A stretch of DNA of 64,000 bases from Limnanthes douglasii subsp. nivea (taxonomy: Eukaryota; Streptophyta; Magnoliopsida; Brassicales; Limnanthaceae). Where the stretch lies: the NCBI GenBank assembly GCA_036936605.1, contig JAUPFV010000005.1, positions 125,730,453 to 125,794,452 of the forward strand, in the 5' to 3' direction. Numbering within the stretch: position 1 is the first letter of the stretch; every line of letters starts with the position of its first letter. The translations under genes and the position numbers were made by a program. The notes under the pieces were generated by a model. The model did no database searches, had not been told where the DNA came from, and saw only the letters and a program-made list of their open reading frames with translations. Below, piece by piece: positions 1 through 12,585 of the stretch.

Positions 1-1200
1 TTTTACTTAGAGGTACATTATCTCAAGATGTGAAGCTAGCTCAAAGGTTACGGTACAAGGCTCATGATTATGCTGTATTAGATAGTTTATTATACAAAAA
101 GGTCTTTAAGACCATTGTTTTTTTTAATGTTTAGGCAAACATGAATCTCAAGGGATTTTATGTGAGTTACATGATGGTGAAGGTTCAGTTCACTGTGGGT
201 TTAAGTATTTGACACAGAGGGTTTTGTTGGCAGGATTTTATTAGACTTTGATCATGAATGATGCTAAAGTTTTAGTACGAGACTGTAATACTTATCAATG
301 TTTTGCCAATTCTATTCCCAAACCAACAGTACCACTTACATCATATCCGAAGTTATTTATTTTGGTAGGTGGGGATATATTTAGTAGGACCATTTCCTAT
401 GGCTTCTGGAGGGTGTCAAATGATTATTGTGGCGGTTGATTATTTTTCAAAGTGGCTTGAGGTTGAGCCATTATCTGGTACGAAAGCCAAGGATGTTAAC
501 AAATTCATTGTGAATAATATTTGTTGTTGCTTTAGAGTTCCTCGGAAAATTACCACAGATAATGGTTATCAATTTAACAATAGAAATATGGATTTTTTTG
601 CATTTCAAGGGGTGTTATACAATGTTTTTCTACACCTTTCATCCCCAAGAAAATGGTCAAGTTAGAGTATCTAATAGATCTATTCAAGAAGGTTTAAATA
701 AAAATTTAACAGGTGCTGCATGGAAATGGCTTAACTATTTGCAATAGATTTTATAGGCTTATCGTACGACTCCTAGAGAGACTACTCAGTAAAAATCTTC
801 TACCTTGATGTATGGTATGGATATTATAAGCCCTGCAAAATATATTTTACCATCTTATAGAATACTTCATTATTCTGATGAGTTAAATGAAAGAGGCAAG
901 AAGAAAAAACCTAGAATTGATCGAGGAGAAAAGAGTTAAAGCACATTTGAATATGACTCATTATCAAACTTTAATGAGGATTCATTATAGTTCGAAGGTA
1001 AGAATGATGGATTTTAAAATAGGGGATAAATTTTTGAGAAAATTATTTCTCCATACAAAGGACAAACGACTTGGAAAAATGGCCATGAATTGGGATGGTC
1101 CTTATGTGGTAGTGGAACGAATAAAGTCGGGTACTAATCTCCTTTATGGTAAACATGGCAGGTTACTTTAACATCCTTGGAATATAGAACATTTGGAACT
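1..1200 (+). pseudogene. Ty3/gypsy pol remnant: integrase
   Basis: Degenerate 3' part of a Ty3/gypsy polyprotein, readable in fragments across frames with several stops. The first 330 bases resemble the region before and including the integrase zinc-binding domain. Positions 369-665 encode a recognisable DDE integrase core: a GPFPMASGG stretch, then VAVDYFSKWLEVEPL containing the first catalytic Asp, then KITTDNGYQF with the second. Positions 562-747 continue it in another frame with a QENGQV-like motif. Positions 887-1171 match the integrase C-terminal region, with DFKIGDKFLRK and the WDGPYVV motif typical of gypsy elements. Integrase joins retroelement cDNA to host DNA, but stops and frameshifts make this copy dead. 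The RT/RNase H part would lie left of the window. It belongs with the antisense ORF and 3' LTR to its right. Confidence 0.85.
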
Positions 1201-1427
1201 ATATTGGGAGTGATTTTTGGTTTTGACAATTTTTGGATACGTGGCATACTCTTTCCTATTGTGTTGGCCGAGAAAGGTTTTAAAGAGGTGTTACGTGTAC
1301 ATTCAAGGATATTAATAAAATTATTTTTTTGCCAAGGGCTGTTTTGAATATAAGTATTTAAATTATTTTGGTAATTAGTCAAAGACTGATCGTCTTTGAA
1401 GCGGTTGACCAATAGTAACTATGTTTA

Positions 1428-1625
1428 TTCGAAGTGTTGTACGTTTATCACAAGCATTGTTAAAAAAAACCATATTCAAGGTGCTAACGTTCTTTAAACG
1501 TACCATTGTTATTGGAGGTGCTAACATTCTTTAAACGCATCATTTGTATTTGAAGTGTTAACATTCTTTAAGAGCACCATTTTTATTCGAGGTGCTACAT
1601 GTTTATTTATAAGGCACTAAGCAAA
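1428..1625 (+). repeat. 37-bp tandem repeat between pol and 3' LTR
   Basis: About five diverged units built around GGTGCTAACATTCTTTAAAC. The GGTGCTAAC-like word recurs at about 1480, 1517, 1554 and 1591, a 37-bp period, with a weaker unit at about 1428. It lies just downstream of the integrase remnant. Tandem repeats in this untranslated part are known in Tat/Ogre-type gypsy elements; assigning this copy to that lineage is inference. Confidence 0.75.
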
Positions 1626-1915
1626 TAGATAGTTAAACTTGAGGTGTTACTGCTTTTAAAGTAATATTGGGATTCGAAGAGTTAATGAATTTTTCATAAA
1701 GTAAAAAACTATTCATAATAGAATAAAAAGCTGACAAATAGTTGAGAGATAAAGAAGGAATTTGTTCATTAAAATGCATTTCTTGGTTTTACAAAGTATG
1801 AGTTCAAATTCTAAGGGGTTAAGCATTCACAAAAAAATGGGTCATCAACAACAACTATTGGCTTGGTAACATTAAAATAAAAACATAAAATGTAAAATAT
1901 GTTTTCTCGATCTTC

Positions 1916-4635
1916 TTAATCTTCAGTAGGAGAATAGTCTGAGCTTTCTTTAAAAGAATTTCCTTCTTGATCAGAGGCGTCCTCATCTTCTACTGAGTCG
2001 GTCTCTTCGGAGTAGTCAGCTGGTATTGGTTCGAAAGATTCATTGGGACGATTTTCTAAGGGAAATAATTTTCAAAGGCCTGACAGATTTACTTTTGGAT
2101 ATGTTGCACGAGATTCGTGAAGCAGAGTAATTTTTGTTTCCTCTTTGGCATTTTTAATAGCAGCAAGGGTGTCTAACCCACATCCAGTTTTGGCAGCTTC
2201 TATAGCAAGTTTTGTATGCTCCTCGAATGTCGTCTTAAGTGATGAAATTCGTTAGTTAACTTTTTATTTTCCCCCTCACTCTTGTTAAGAGACTCTTGAA
2301 GAGAAGATTACTTCTTTTTCTTCTCAGATATTTCCATTCCATGTTTTGCCTTGAGCTCAGTTAGCTCAGCCTGATGACAGGTCTTTAGATTGATTGTTTC
2401 TTGTTGATGAAAAACTCTTAAATGAAGTTGAGATGGATTATTCGATTATGAATTTAGACATATTAGCTTAGAAAACTTGAAATTGATCAAGTATTTGTCG
2501 ACCAAAAATTTCCCTCCTCTATTTCTCTCCTACAACATTCTTTTTGTACTGAATCATGTCTTCAGCCATAACGTCAAGTTTATTTAAAGCATATGTAATT
2601 AATGTGCTCAAGGTTTTTATTGCTCCTTCAAGATTCAAGAATGGTTGAATAATATCGTATACCTCTTCAGAATGATCTTCCATAGGTATAATCATGTCTT
2701 TGTAGGATATTTTGAGGAGGTTTCTTCTTCTTGGAAGAAACGGTCTTCTTTCTCTTCAGAGAGTGTTCATCATCGATCCCTTCTTAAATTGTTTGGAGGT
2801 TTGTTTTGCTTATTTTCCTTTTAGGTTGCCTCTGTCTTCTTTGTGGTTTTCAATTTGTTGAAGAGCTGGCACATTCTTTTTTCTTTTTACCCTTTTTATT
2901 TGCTGGTAAATGGCTTTGAGATCGGTTAAAAATTGGGAGTATGATTTTGCATCAGGTTGTAATAATCTTTTCACAACATCATTTGGGTTTGGGGGCTCCT
3001 TGAGTCCTTCATTGGAAACTACAAATTCCGGGGAGATTTTCGATAAATGACTGGTGACAAAATTAATGGGTATAAATGTATTATGGAATTTATTTCCCCA
3101 TGCATTCTCTGCCCAAATAGAAAGTTGAACAAAAATATATTCTGTTGTCTTCTTACGGCTTTATACCTCATCGTAATCTCTATATGCAATAAAAATATGT
3201 AGAAAAACAAGTTAAAATATAAAATACAAAATTTAAAAGTTTGATTAACTTACTTCTGCTTGTCCAAACAAGGTTGAGTTTTGAGAGATTCTCTTTGTAA
3301 ATTTCTCTGTCGTTCTCCTATGCTCCAGAAATAAAAAAAAAATCTTTTTTTTACATAACGTATCAGCTTCGAGGAGGTCATCAAATATCTTGAAGTCATC
3401 TCGGAGGGTGATATTGTAAAAATGTAGGACTAGATTCTTTAACAGACCCATCATTGCAATGAAATCTTTTATAGAAAGAGAAATCTTACCCAGGCTCGAA
3501 GCCATGATGACAGATAGAAGGGTGAACCACAAATTTGGGCTTTCTTGGGTTGGGCATAGGTTTAGGATTTCGAAGTACTCCAAAATCATGGGGTCTAGTG
3601 AAAACTGAAGTCACCAATTGATGATCTCGGGGTAGACCATTAATTCATTTTCTCCACATGAAAGGGGAGTCTCACCTGACTTTGGTAGCCGAAGCACTAC
3701 ATGATCTAGAAGTCCCCATTGTTTCCTTAGACGTTCGAAAAGAGCTTGACTATAATAGTTATATAGCATATTATTCAGCACCATAATATATTCTAGGGAG
3801 ACTGGTTTTAAGTTTACATTTAGAATGGAAGCAAAATCTTCAGGAAGCTCAATTGGCACTTTTTTTTTCTTTTTTTTTCTCTACTGCCACTTTCTTTGAA
3901 GCATCATCCTCGATTTCGAAAGCAATGCCACTTTCTGGTAGCTTCAACATTGGAATTTGTTTTTGTCCTTTCTTCTTTTTTATTTTCTTCTTTAGAAGCT
4001 TTATCTCGTAGTTGAGGAGGATTAGAACTTGTCGCTCGGTTTTGGTGTTGAGTATTCAAAGGAATTTGTTGTGACTATGGGTTGGTCTCAACAATCTTCT
4101 TTTGGAGGAGGAGAAGATGGTGTATGATTCTCTGTGTTTTTCTATGAAGTATTTTGTGATGTACTTCATCTTCAAAGTCTCATATAGCTAAAAACATTCT
4201 TTTTAGGATGAACATTTTGGGAAAGTTGAGCCTCTAATCGAATTCAAGGCGTTTCTTTGTGTACAATTTGAGGTGGGGCAGTGTTGACGGGCGATGGAGA
4301 TTTTTCTGATTCTCTATGGAAATATACACTCTGTGTACTTTGCGATTCTTTCGAGAAGGAAATATTGTGGAATCACAATATAATGGAGAATGATTTCAAG
4401 GTGGTGTTCGTGAGGAAGGTTTTGATGAGCAGGAATTAAGAACTGGTGTGGATAAACTTTGAAACCCATAAGGATTATCACCAGGTTTGAAGTTACCGTA
4501 TACAATGGTTTGTGTTGAAAATTGCAGAGAATTATCAATCACCCCTGATGCACGATACTCAGCAACCCTTTTAATTATACACAAGTAATCGTAGAGGCCA
4601 AAAACGGGTTTTTTCAGTAGTTGTAATTTTTTCAT
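1916..4635 (-). pseudogene. Degenerate antisense ORF of the gypsy element
   Basis: A broken reading frame on the strand opposite to pol, between pol and the 3' LTR. It starts with an ATG at 4635 (MKKLQLLKKPVFGLYDYL) and can be followed through pieces at 4396-4635, 3611-3859 and 3245-3589, then intermittently to a Glu/Asp/Ser-rich tail (EETDSVEDEDASDQEGNS) that ends at a TAA at 1916-1918. A Lys-rich tract precedes the 3859 segment. I recognise no domain. Tat-lineage elements such as Retand are known to carry extra ORFs here, sometimes antisense, and this position and orientation fit. The function of such ORFs is unknown. Multiple stops and frameshifts make it non-coding now. Confidence 0.6.
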
Positions 4636-5392
4636 AAACTAAAGTGAAGAAGAACCTTTAAATCATTTTGTGAAATGATGAAGATGAATAGGAAAAGTGA
4701 GATTTCTAGCGAAAGTAAAAAAGAAAAGGAGGTTTTCAGGCTGTTTGTTTTCTCTCTCTAAAACTTAAATGAGGAATGAAAATAACTGATGACGAAATAT
4801 TTATACCTGATGGTGAAAGTATGATGAGAGAGAAAACTTTCAAAATAATTTAAGGGTTGATGATGATTATTATGGGAGGAAATGGGCAGAGAAGGTGAGG
4901 GTTTTGTTTGACAGTTTTTAATGAACCGCCAAATGGTAACCTACCAAGTAGAGTTACATAGGTACTTTGTTAGACCTAGTGGCATTGAGCATCCGTACTA
5001 GAGTATTCCAAACATTTCTAGCCAATGTAAAGAGGCGATTGAAAGGCTATGGGTGTGAGAATTCAGAGCATATTCAAAAGGTTTGAGTGAGGATTCGAGA
5101 AGATCTTACACATAATATTGACTGGTTCCAATTCGAAGAAATCTATATATGTTTTTATTCAAAGATGATAAGTGAATAGCTTAACAGTTTTGATGCAATA
5201 ATGAATGGTCTGTATTCTATTCAAAATTGGATATGGTCTCATTCGAATTTGTTATGTACTGAAGAAAATCAGATGATGGGAAATTTAAATTCGAAATGAT
5301 TTAGAATTTATCAATTAGCAGTCTTCATTTACTATGACTTCGAATAAATCTAGTTTTTATTCGTTATTCATCATAAGAACTAGTGGGGCTAC

Positions 5393-5600
5393 TGATAAGG
5401 ACATGGATTATTAGGGACTTAATATAGTAATATTAAGGTTATTTAAGATAAATGGTAAAGTTACGAGAAGAGGTTTGTTTTATTCATAAATATAAGGGAC
5501 TGTAGTGCAATTTACCATATATTATAACTTATTCAGTTGATGAAATCTTACACGTCTACGAATAGAGCGTGAGACGATGAATGAATGATGATTTTTTACT
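5393..5600 (+). repeat. Truncated 3' LTR of the first gypsy element
   Basis: Starts with TGATAAGGACATGG directly after a polypurine-like stretch (CTAGTGGGGCTAC). It resembles the LTR at 9199-9529 in order: TGATA-GGAC, ATTAAGGTT, GTAAAGTTA-GAGA, ATTCAGTT and AATAGAG-GT-GACGATGA. Similarity fades after about 5590, so this copy is truncated or heavily diverged. It ends the element whose integrase lies at 1-1200. Confidence 0.7.
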
Positions 5601-8600
5601 GGCTGAATTACATTGTAATAAGAATCATCAGTTTTTTCGCAAGTCTTACAAAATATCAATTATAAAGACTTTATGATTTTTAACTTTGTGTGTATAAATA
5701 TCATATTGGTCAATAAGTTATTGTCACTTATTTTATGATTTATCTTTAATAAGTCTTTCATTGATGTTGCGGTGAAATACAATATAAGTCCATGAATATA
5801 TAGGGTAATATGGTAAATTTCAAATATATTTATAAAAAGAAACCGTAATAAATTCAAAAAAAATAAATATAACGTAATTGAAATTGGTTAATTTTCAATT
5901 TCATGTAAAACAATTATATTTAATTTGTAGAGGGTGTCAAGTATCAAATTATATTATTTGTGTATGTTAAACGTCAACACATGTTCAATACTTGATATGG
6001 TAAACCACTTACCATATGCTGCTTTACTTGTATTCAAAAGTTAACAGTAACTTATGGTTTATTAATTTCAAATAATTTGATAATTATGATTTTTGTACTA
6101 ATAATGGAACAGATAATTTAAGGAAATGATGGCAAGAGGTTGGTGTAAAAATGGTATCATATTTGGTATCATAATTTATGAAATTTTATTTTAAATAACA
6201 GAAAGATAAGAAAAATACAGTTTTTGTAGAACATTAAACACTGTTAGTTCGGTTGCGTTTTCCAATTCATACTGATATGTGTTATATAATATAAGTTTAA
6301 AATATAACGGTTCCAAAAACGTTGTGAATTATTTTCTCCACTTCTTGATACATGTTAAATTAATTTGTTATTCATAAGATTCCATTCTTTACAAGTTTTG
6401 TTTATAAATTTCCATCGACGTCGTATACCATACTTGCACCAAGAAGGATTCCAAAACTAAATTGTTATTCGAAAAAAACATAGATGGGCTTATTTTATTA
6501 AAAATTAGTTGATTGGTGATAGAAGTTGAGTTTTGTTTGGTAATGTACGTAAATAGATAACTGTAAGTTTATCACATAATAATTTTATCTAAACCATATT
6601 TAACCGTCAGTTTATCAATTATAATTTTTTTACCATATATCATTTGCTTAAATTTGTTATATTATTTATAGAAAAGAGTTCGTGTGGCTTATTAAGATTT
6701 TGTAAAAGAGTTGACGGATCAGCTAGTTCAAGTAAGGGTTTAAAAGAGAAGCTACCTATGAAATGTTATTGAATAAATATATGAAAATTATAACGTTTGA
6801 TGGAGAAAATAAAATTATGACAAGAGACTAATAAGGCCTCACAATTAGAATTTGGATGATAAAATATGTTCTAGTATATGTTGAGGAGCAATAAGATAAC
6901 TATTTTAACCGATAGTTGCGAAATTTATAACTGGAAAGTGACCATAATTACACGGAAAACTTTGTCCAACAAATACTTGAATATAATATATGAAAAGATA
7001 ATGTAATTATTTCAAGTAGAATAAAGATGGTTCATGATAAAAAAAAACTACATAACAATTATTAAATAACATGCGGTTCAAGTGTCATCAACAAAACTTT
7101 TGAAATTATCAAAATCTATGATATATTATTTGATAATTTTTCTAGTTATCCATAGATAAGTAACGAAAATTTTAAATTATTAATTAGACACAAATGCTAT
7201 TCATGCAATATTAATAGTTCTTTCATTGGAGAATTAACATTTGGTCAATGAATAAATTGTAACCTTTTTAGTGCGACATATTTTTTGGATCAAATATTTG
7301 ACTACATCACAATCGTATTCACCAGAGTGCACGACTAGCGTTAAACTCGACATTAGCAAAAGAAAAATATGAGCATAGCAAAATAGATTGACAAGCTTTA
7401 TTGTTGCGAGAGAGTCGTCATATTGGACATTATTGTTAATATTTGGTGTCGCTTGTCTATAACTTAAAGCTTCATCATTAGACTAAATTTACCAAGGTTA
7501 CCATGAATTCAATAACACAATTTGTAGATTTTAATAACTTATTTAACATATAATATTCATAAAGTTATATTCCCAATACTATAATAAAGATGTGTTAATG
7601 CAAGTATAAAGATTTTGATGACGGAAAAGACATTGTTTATTAGTTTTATAATTTAGAAATCATAAATGTGCATACATGTATTCTTTGTTCCATAAATTTT
7701 TAATTACTACTTGTTATTAAATGTCACCATTATTTTATGACTAAAAATATGGTATTAACACATAAAATAACTAATTTAGTAGTTATTGTGTGTTTTAATT
7801 TTATAAATTCCTTCTCATTATTTGCCAACAAGAAAAAAAAATATTGTTTGATTTAAAATTTCTTATCCGTTACTTGATGGTGGAAAACGTACTGTTTGTT
7901 TCATTGGAAAATTGAAAAAGTTGAAACAAAATAACTGGAAAAAATAGTGAACTTATATGAATATCTAGTATGATTTTATTGGTTTATTAAGTCAATTTGT
8001 TGGTTCATTCGTTTCTACAATGTCGTCATCAGTTATTAATTTTTGAACAATTACTTTGAAATTTATTCATTGGTTGGGGGGACCATATAGGTTAAATGAT
8101 AGTTATCAGGTTAATATCCATAAAGTAACAGTTTTTAATAATTCTTATGGTTTTAAAAGCAATGGTTTTAAAAGTAACGATTTCTAAGGTTTTTGATGGT
8201 TTATAAAAAAAATTCCAACTAATAGATATTAAATTCTATCAAATTTCTCCAAATGGAAGGATTAATTGCTAGTAAAGGGAAAAACGATGAGTTTGAAAAT
8301 TAAAACAAAATTATAACTAATAAGCGAACATTGTCACAAGCAAAGCCCAATTAAAAAGTGTAAAATGTTACACATCTAATTGAAGCAGATATGGCTATAA
8401 GCAAAATCCAGATGAAAAACATAAGAGGATACGCTAGGGTTGCAAAAGCCATGCTATAAAGACCTTAAATTGTGATCATGGTTATCAAGCCTAGCTATTA
8501 AAACATAAAAGACCATGTATCCCAATCATAGCGAGCATGGCTATAACTCAAGTCCATTTGAAAAGAGTGAAATGTTACACTACATTTCTAATATTTCTAA

Positions 8601-9198
8601 TGATGTTCAAAGTGACTGTTTTTAAATGTCTTTAATGGTTTCATAAGTGGCAGTTCCTAATGTTATTAAAATAAGGCAACGTCAAATATATTTTTCGTAT
8701 ATTCTACAGATGATGGTTGAAAAATAACATCAAAATATGATTTTCATATATTAAATAGACGATGGATATAAAAAATGTAGAGGAATTGGATTAATCTGCC
8801 ATCAAAATTTCAGCTAGGTAGATATTCAAAAAATTATAGAAAGAAAGTGAACATCGACAAAATAAATAAGTGAAGACATTAGTAAAAGAAAGAAGCATAA
8901 AAAAAGAGAAAATATTTGGCGATAGATGGTGAATAAAAAGCAAAGGCAATGGCATGATGATAAGAAGGATATAAAACTTGACAACTAAGATTTGAGATGA
9001 TATTTCAAAGCATAAGCAAATCGTTTCTCTTTGATATGGGCTTTGGTGGTAGGGTCTTTTATTTTCTAACGACCAAAATAAGGAGCGAGATATATTTTCT
9101 TGTCTCAAAAGATTGTGATATGTATCTTTCCAAATTGGTTGAGCAACAAAAAAAGTTGGTTAATGAAGTTGTGTCGGCAATTACTTCGAAATAGCCTT
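5601..9198. other. AT-rich stretch without genes
   Basis: No coding region I can support. Short ORFs at 5660-5857, 8791-9108 and 8997-9194 have no recognisable motifs. At 8340-8580 there is a diverged direct repeat: the words GTGTAAAATGTTACAC and ATGGCTATAAGCAAAATCCA recur about 200 bases later as GTGAAATGTTACAC and ATGGCTATAACTCAAGTCCA. Related TTTTAAA-TGGTTT words occur near 8150 and 8610. This may be an old unclassified repeat. Confidence 0.5.
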
Positions 9199-9529
9199 TG
9201 ATACGGACTTGAATTATGAGAGGCTTTATGCAATAACATTAAGGTTGTATTAGATGAATTGTAAAGTTATGAGAGAATTTTTTTATTATTGGTATATATA
9301 AATGACTAATATGAAATTTGTTTATTTATGTAAATGATTCAGTTAAAGTCTTGTTGTGCGCCAATAAATAGAGTCGTAGACAATGACTTTTACTTATTAA
9401 AATATATTTTACTTTGCTGTTTTCTCTCTAGAACTTCAATACTTTATTCTCTTTCAACACTTTCATTTACTTCTCCATTAACATAAATCAAATTCAACCT
9501 AAGTATAAGAATATCTCTTACACTTAGCA
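9199..9529 (+). repeat. 5' LTR of the second gypsy element
   Basis: Runs from TGATACGGACTTG to CTTACACTTAGCA, so it has TG...CA ends and a length of 331 bp. It is followed at once by a primer-binding-like sequence and resembles the 3' LTR at 5393. It opens a second, same-orientation element of the same family whose gag follows. Confidence 0.7.
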
Positions 9530-9547
9530 TTGGCGACCACAATGGGA
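9530..9547 (+). other. Primer-binding site candidate (gypsy)
   Basis: TTGGCGACCACAATGGG directly follows the CA end of the LTR. The TTGGCGACC core is the kind of primer site seen in Tat/Ogre-type plant gypsy elements. The tRNA used cannot be fixed from this degraded copy. Confidence 0.6.
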
Positions 9548-9618
9548 GAGATTGAGGTACCTAGATTGCACATCTAAAACCAAAAAATATAAAATTCACT
9601 GTTGATAGTGTTGATTGT

Positions 9619-11692
9619 AATGGAACCAGAAGAGATAAGTACTAATCCAACACTTCTTGAAATAATTAAACCAATTAAGTCAGATTTACGTTGGGAAAAA
9701 AATTGAGGTAATAGTTAGGCTCCTGAGCAATGTAATCAATCAGACCTTAAAAACCGAATGAACCAACTGTTAAAAAAGATAATTGTTGTAAATGATGAAT
9801 ATGCTCGAAGATAACAACATATAATCTGGTATATTGAAATCCGAAGTGTGTCCAGTTGAGGAAAAAAATGATTTGGAAAACTAATCTAGTGAGTCTTATA
9901 CAGCTCACTGAATTTGAAGTGAATGCAAAAAGCGCATTTTAGTTAGATAAGGAACGTCATTATTTGAGGAAAGATAAAAAGGATAAACAACGATATATTT
10001 CATCCAGTAATAGTAAATTTTTTATCAAATTATGAGGGAAATTTGTTTAAACAAGGATGATATCGAAACTCTTCAAAAGGGAAGGAAGTTGACATAGAAA
10101 GTCCCGTAAATAGTATAGAACAAAGAAGGAGAGTAATCCTTGACATGTAAGGGAAAACAATTCTATGAGGGAATTTTATCCAGTCAATACGTTAACATTA
10201 TGGATCGAAATTTGTATGCAATAATGGGAACTAAGGAAGATGATCAGTATATGCAAGGAGTAAACTAGAGAAATTCTCCTTTATCTGCTGACATCGGGTC
10301 GATACTGCTTTCGAGACGTTTTGATGTTTCAAAGGTAGAGAAATTTGATGGAACACAAGATCCTAACTATCATATTGAATAGTTCAAGAATTCTATGATG
10401 AATTTTGAGGATGGTGATAGGTTGGTTTGTAAAGCATTTTCTCATACTTCTAAGGGTACTACTTGGTATAACAGGATTTTGAAGGGGGTCTATTACAAAT
10501 TTTAGATTTTTTTACACTACTTTTCAAACATAATTTGTAGGGAATAAGGAAATTCGAGCCAATGGTGACGCAAATATACAATTTAAACAGGTTGTGTGAG
10601 AAAAAATATAAGATTATACTAGACGGTTTGTACTAACTAAAACAAAGTTAGAAGATTGTGAAGAACTTGTGGCTATGGCGGCTTTTAGATAAGGGTTACT
10701 TCCGGGGTATCTAGCAAATGAGACTACTAGAATAGCTTTGACATTTGGATAACTGATTGCTCAAGTCGAAGAGTAAATTAAAGTTAAAGAGTCCAATATG
10801 GTTCGTGGTAGTTCAAATTTTTAACTCCAAGAAATTCAGGACATGCATTTATCGGGAAAGGGAGTCAAGTACACGCTTCAAATTCTCAAGTATTACCACA
10901 TCTGAGGACTAATACTGATCTACATCATCGAACGTTATGGGTTCTCTAAGTCATGGGTATAACTATCAACCTCACAGGCCAAGACCAAATCAGTGGATAA
11001 TATTGGAATATTTCACGAAGTTGAAGAGAATGTAGCTGCAATTTTTGAGAAATCTAAAGGTCAAGTGAACTTTATAAAGCATACTCCTATAAACAGGCCA
11101 AGGGAAGAATGCAATAATAGGTTTTTCAAGTACCATAATGATATTGGGCATGATACTGCTCACTGTATAGGGTTAAATAAAGATATACAGATTTTCATAG
11201 AGAATGACAAGTTAACTGTTTTTTAAGGACAAAGTAATAGGTCGAAAAATCTGAGCACAACAACATACCGGGTTGTCAATCCAAATTCGAAGCATGAAAG
11301 TTCATTAATGATTTGTATTTTAAATGTACCAAGTTTAATGGGGATGACATAGTATTTGGATACAAACCCATATCGGTTAATTTTGTTAGCTGTGGATGAG
11401 CCATCGATTCAAGGACATGTTCGAAGTTTGTGTGAATTTTTTGAGTCTGTAGCAATTTTTGGGGGAGATACTATGACTGGTAATACTAATAGCTCCAGAA
11501 AAAGACATATAATGAGTTTGGCTACCCATATCGAAATGTAAAAGGTCCACTCATTTATATGGTAAGATGAATACATCTTTTATCTTGTTCGATAATGATG
11601 ACCTTCCGGGAATATCGGGACCTCATAAAAATGATTTTTTTATTGAGGCTGACATTACTAGGGTTGAAATTCGACGTATTTTGATAAATACG
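9619..11692 (+). pseudogene. Gypsy gag and start of protease, decayed
   Basis: Discontinuous reading frames downstream of the LTR and primer site. About 9619-9700 gives an N-terminal piece (MEPEEISTNPTLLEIIKPIK). About 10285-10500 matches the retrotransposon Gag domain (RFDVSKVEKFDGTQDPNYHI, then FEDGDRLVCKAF). About 10560-10800 continues it (YTRRFVLTKTKLEDCEELVA). The frame at 10993-11226 holds KYHNDIGHDTAHCIGLNKDI, the conserved segment after Gag in this class. About 11590-11690 gives FDNDDLPGISGPHKND, then EADITRVEIRRILI, which in relatives leads into the catalytic D-T/S-G of the aspartic protease. Here the frame runs into a tandem array at about 11693, so the catalytic motif is lost. Many stop codons; not functional. 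Confidence 0.8.
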
Positions 11693-12585
11693 ATCCTCAG
11701 AGTTGTTTACTATACACATTGCGAGTTGTTTACGTTACACTGAGGAAATGATAGTTATTTACATTACATTAAGGAAGTGAGAGTTGTTTACATCGAGGTA
11801 CATCAAATCCAGGAAATGAGAGTTACATTGAAGATATGAGAGTTGTTTATATACTGAGAAAATGAGTGTTCTTTGTATATTATATTCTACCTTGAGAGTT
11901 GTTTACTACTAATGTTGCGAGTTGTGTACATTAAATCCAGGAAATAAGAGTTGTTTGTATATTCATCTCATGAGAGTTCTTTATGTATTATACTGGATCA
12001 TTTGTGAGTTCTTTGTAAGTTAAACAATATATTTCATTTTGCGAGTTGTTTGGAAATGCGAGTTGTTTGTATACAGAGAAAATGAGTGTTTTTTGTATAT
12101 TAATTTCTACCTCGAGAGTTGTTTACTACTAATGTTGCGAGTTTTGCACATCAAATCCAGGAAATGAGAGTTGTTTGTATATTATTTCCACGAGAGTTCT
12201 CTGTATATTATACTCGACCATTTGTGAGTACTTTTTTACTTAAACAATATATTACATTTTGAGAGTTGTTTGGAAATGCGAGATGTTTGTATACTGAGAA
12301 AAATGTTCTTTGTATATCAAATCCAGGAAATGAGAGTTGTTTACTAATAATGTTGCGAGTTGTGTACACAAATCCAGGAAATGAGAGTTTTTTTTATATT
12401 CTTCTCATGAGAGTTCTTTGTATAATTATACTCAACCATTTGCGAGTTCTTCGTAACTTAAACAATAGATTTCGTTTTGCCAGTTGTTTGGAAATGCGAG
12501 TTGTTTGTATACTGAGAAAATGAGAGTTCTTTATATATTAAATTCTACCTTGAGAGTTTTTTACTATTATTGTTGTGAGTTTTAC
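11693..12585 (+). repeat. Inverted tandem array, left arm (220-bp higher-order period)
   Basis: Dense array of 20-40-base subunits built on GAGAGTTGTTTGTATA and GCGAGTTGTTT. A higher-order unit of about 220 bp is visible: TGTTGCGAGTT falls at about 11913, 12133, 12351 and, as TGTTGTGAGTT, 12571. It begins inside the gypsy protease frame and ends at a palindromic centre near 12585, where the motif switches to its reverse complement. The ORF at 12266-12523 is a product of the repeats. Confidence 0.9.

Noticed and set aside
8791..9194. Overlapping ORFs on both strands just before the gypsy LTR
   Set aside because: No motif, AT-rich, mutually antisense and without splice or start support.
12266..12523. 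85-codon ORF
   Set aside because: Lies entirely within the tandem array and repeats with its units.
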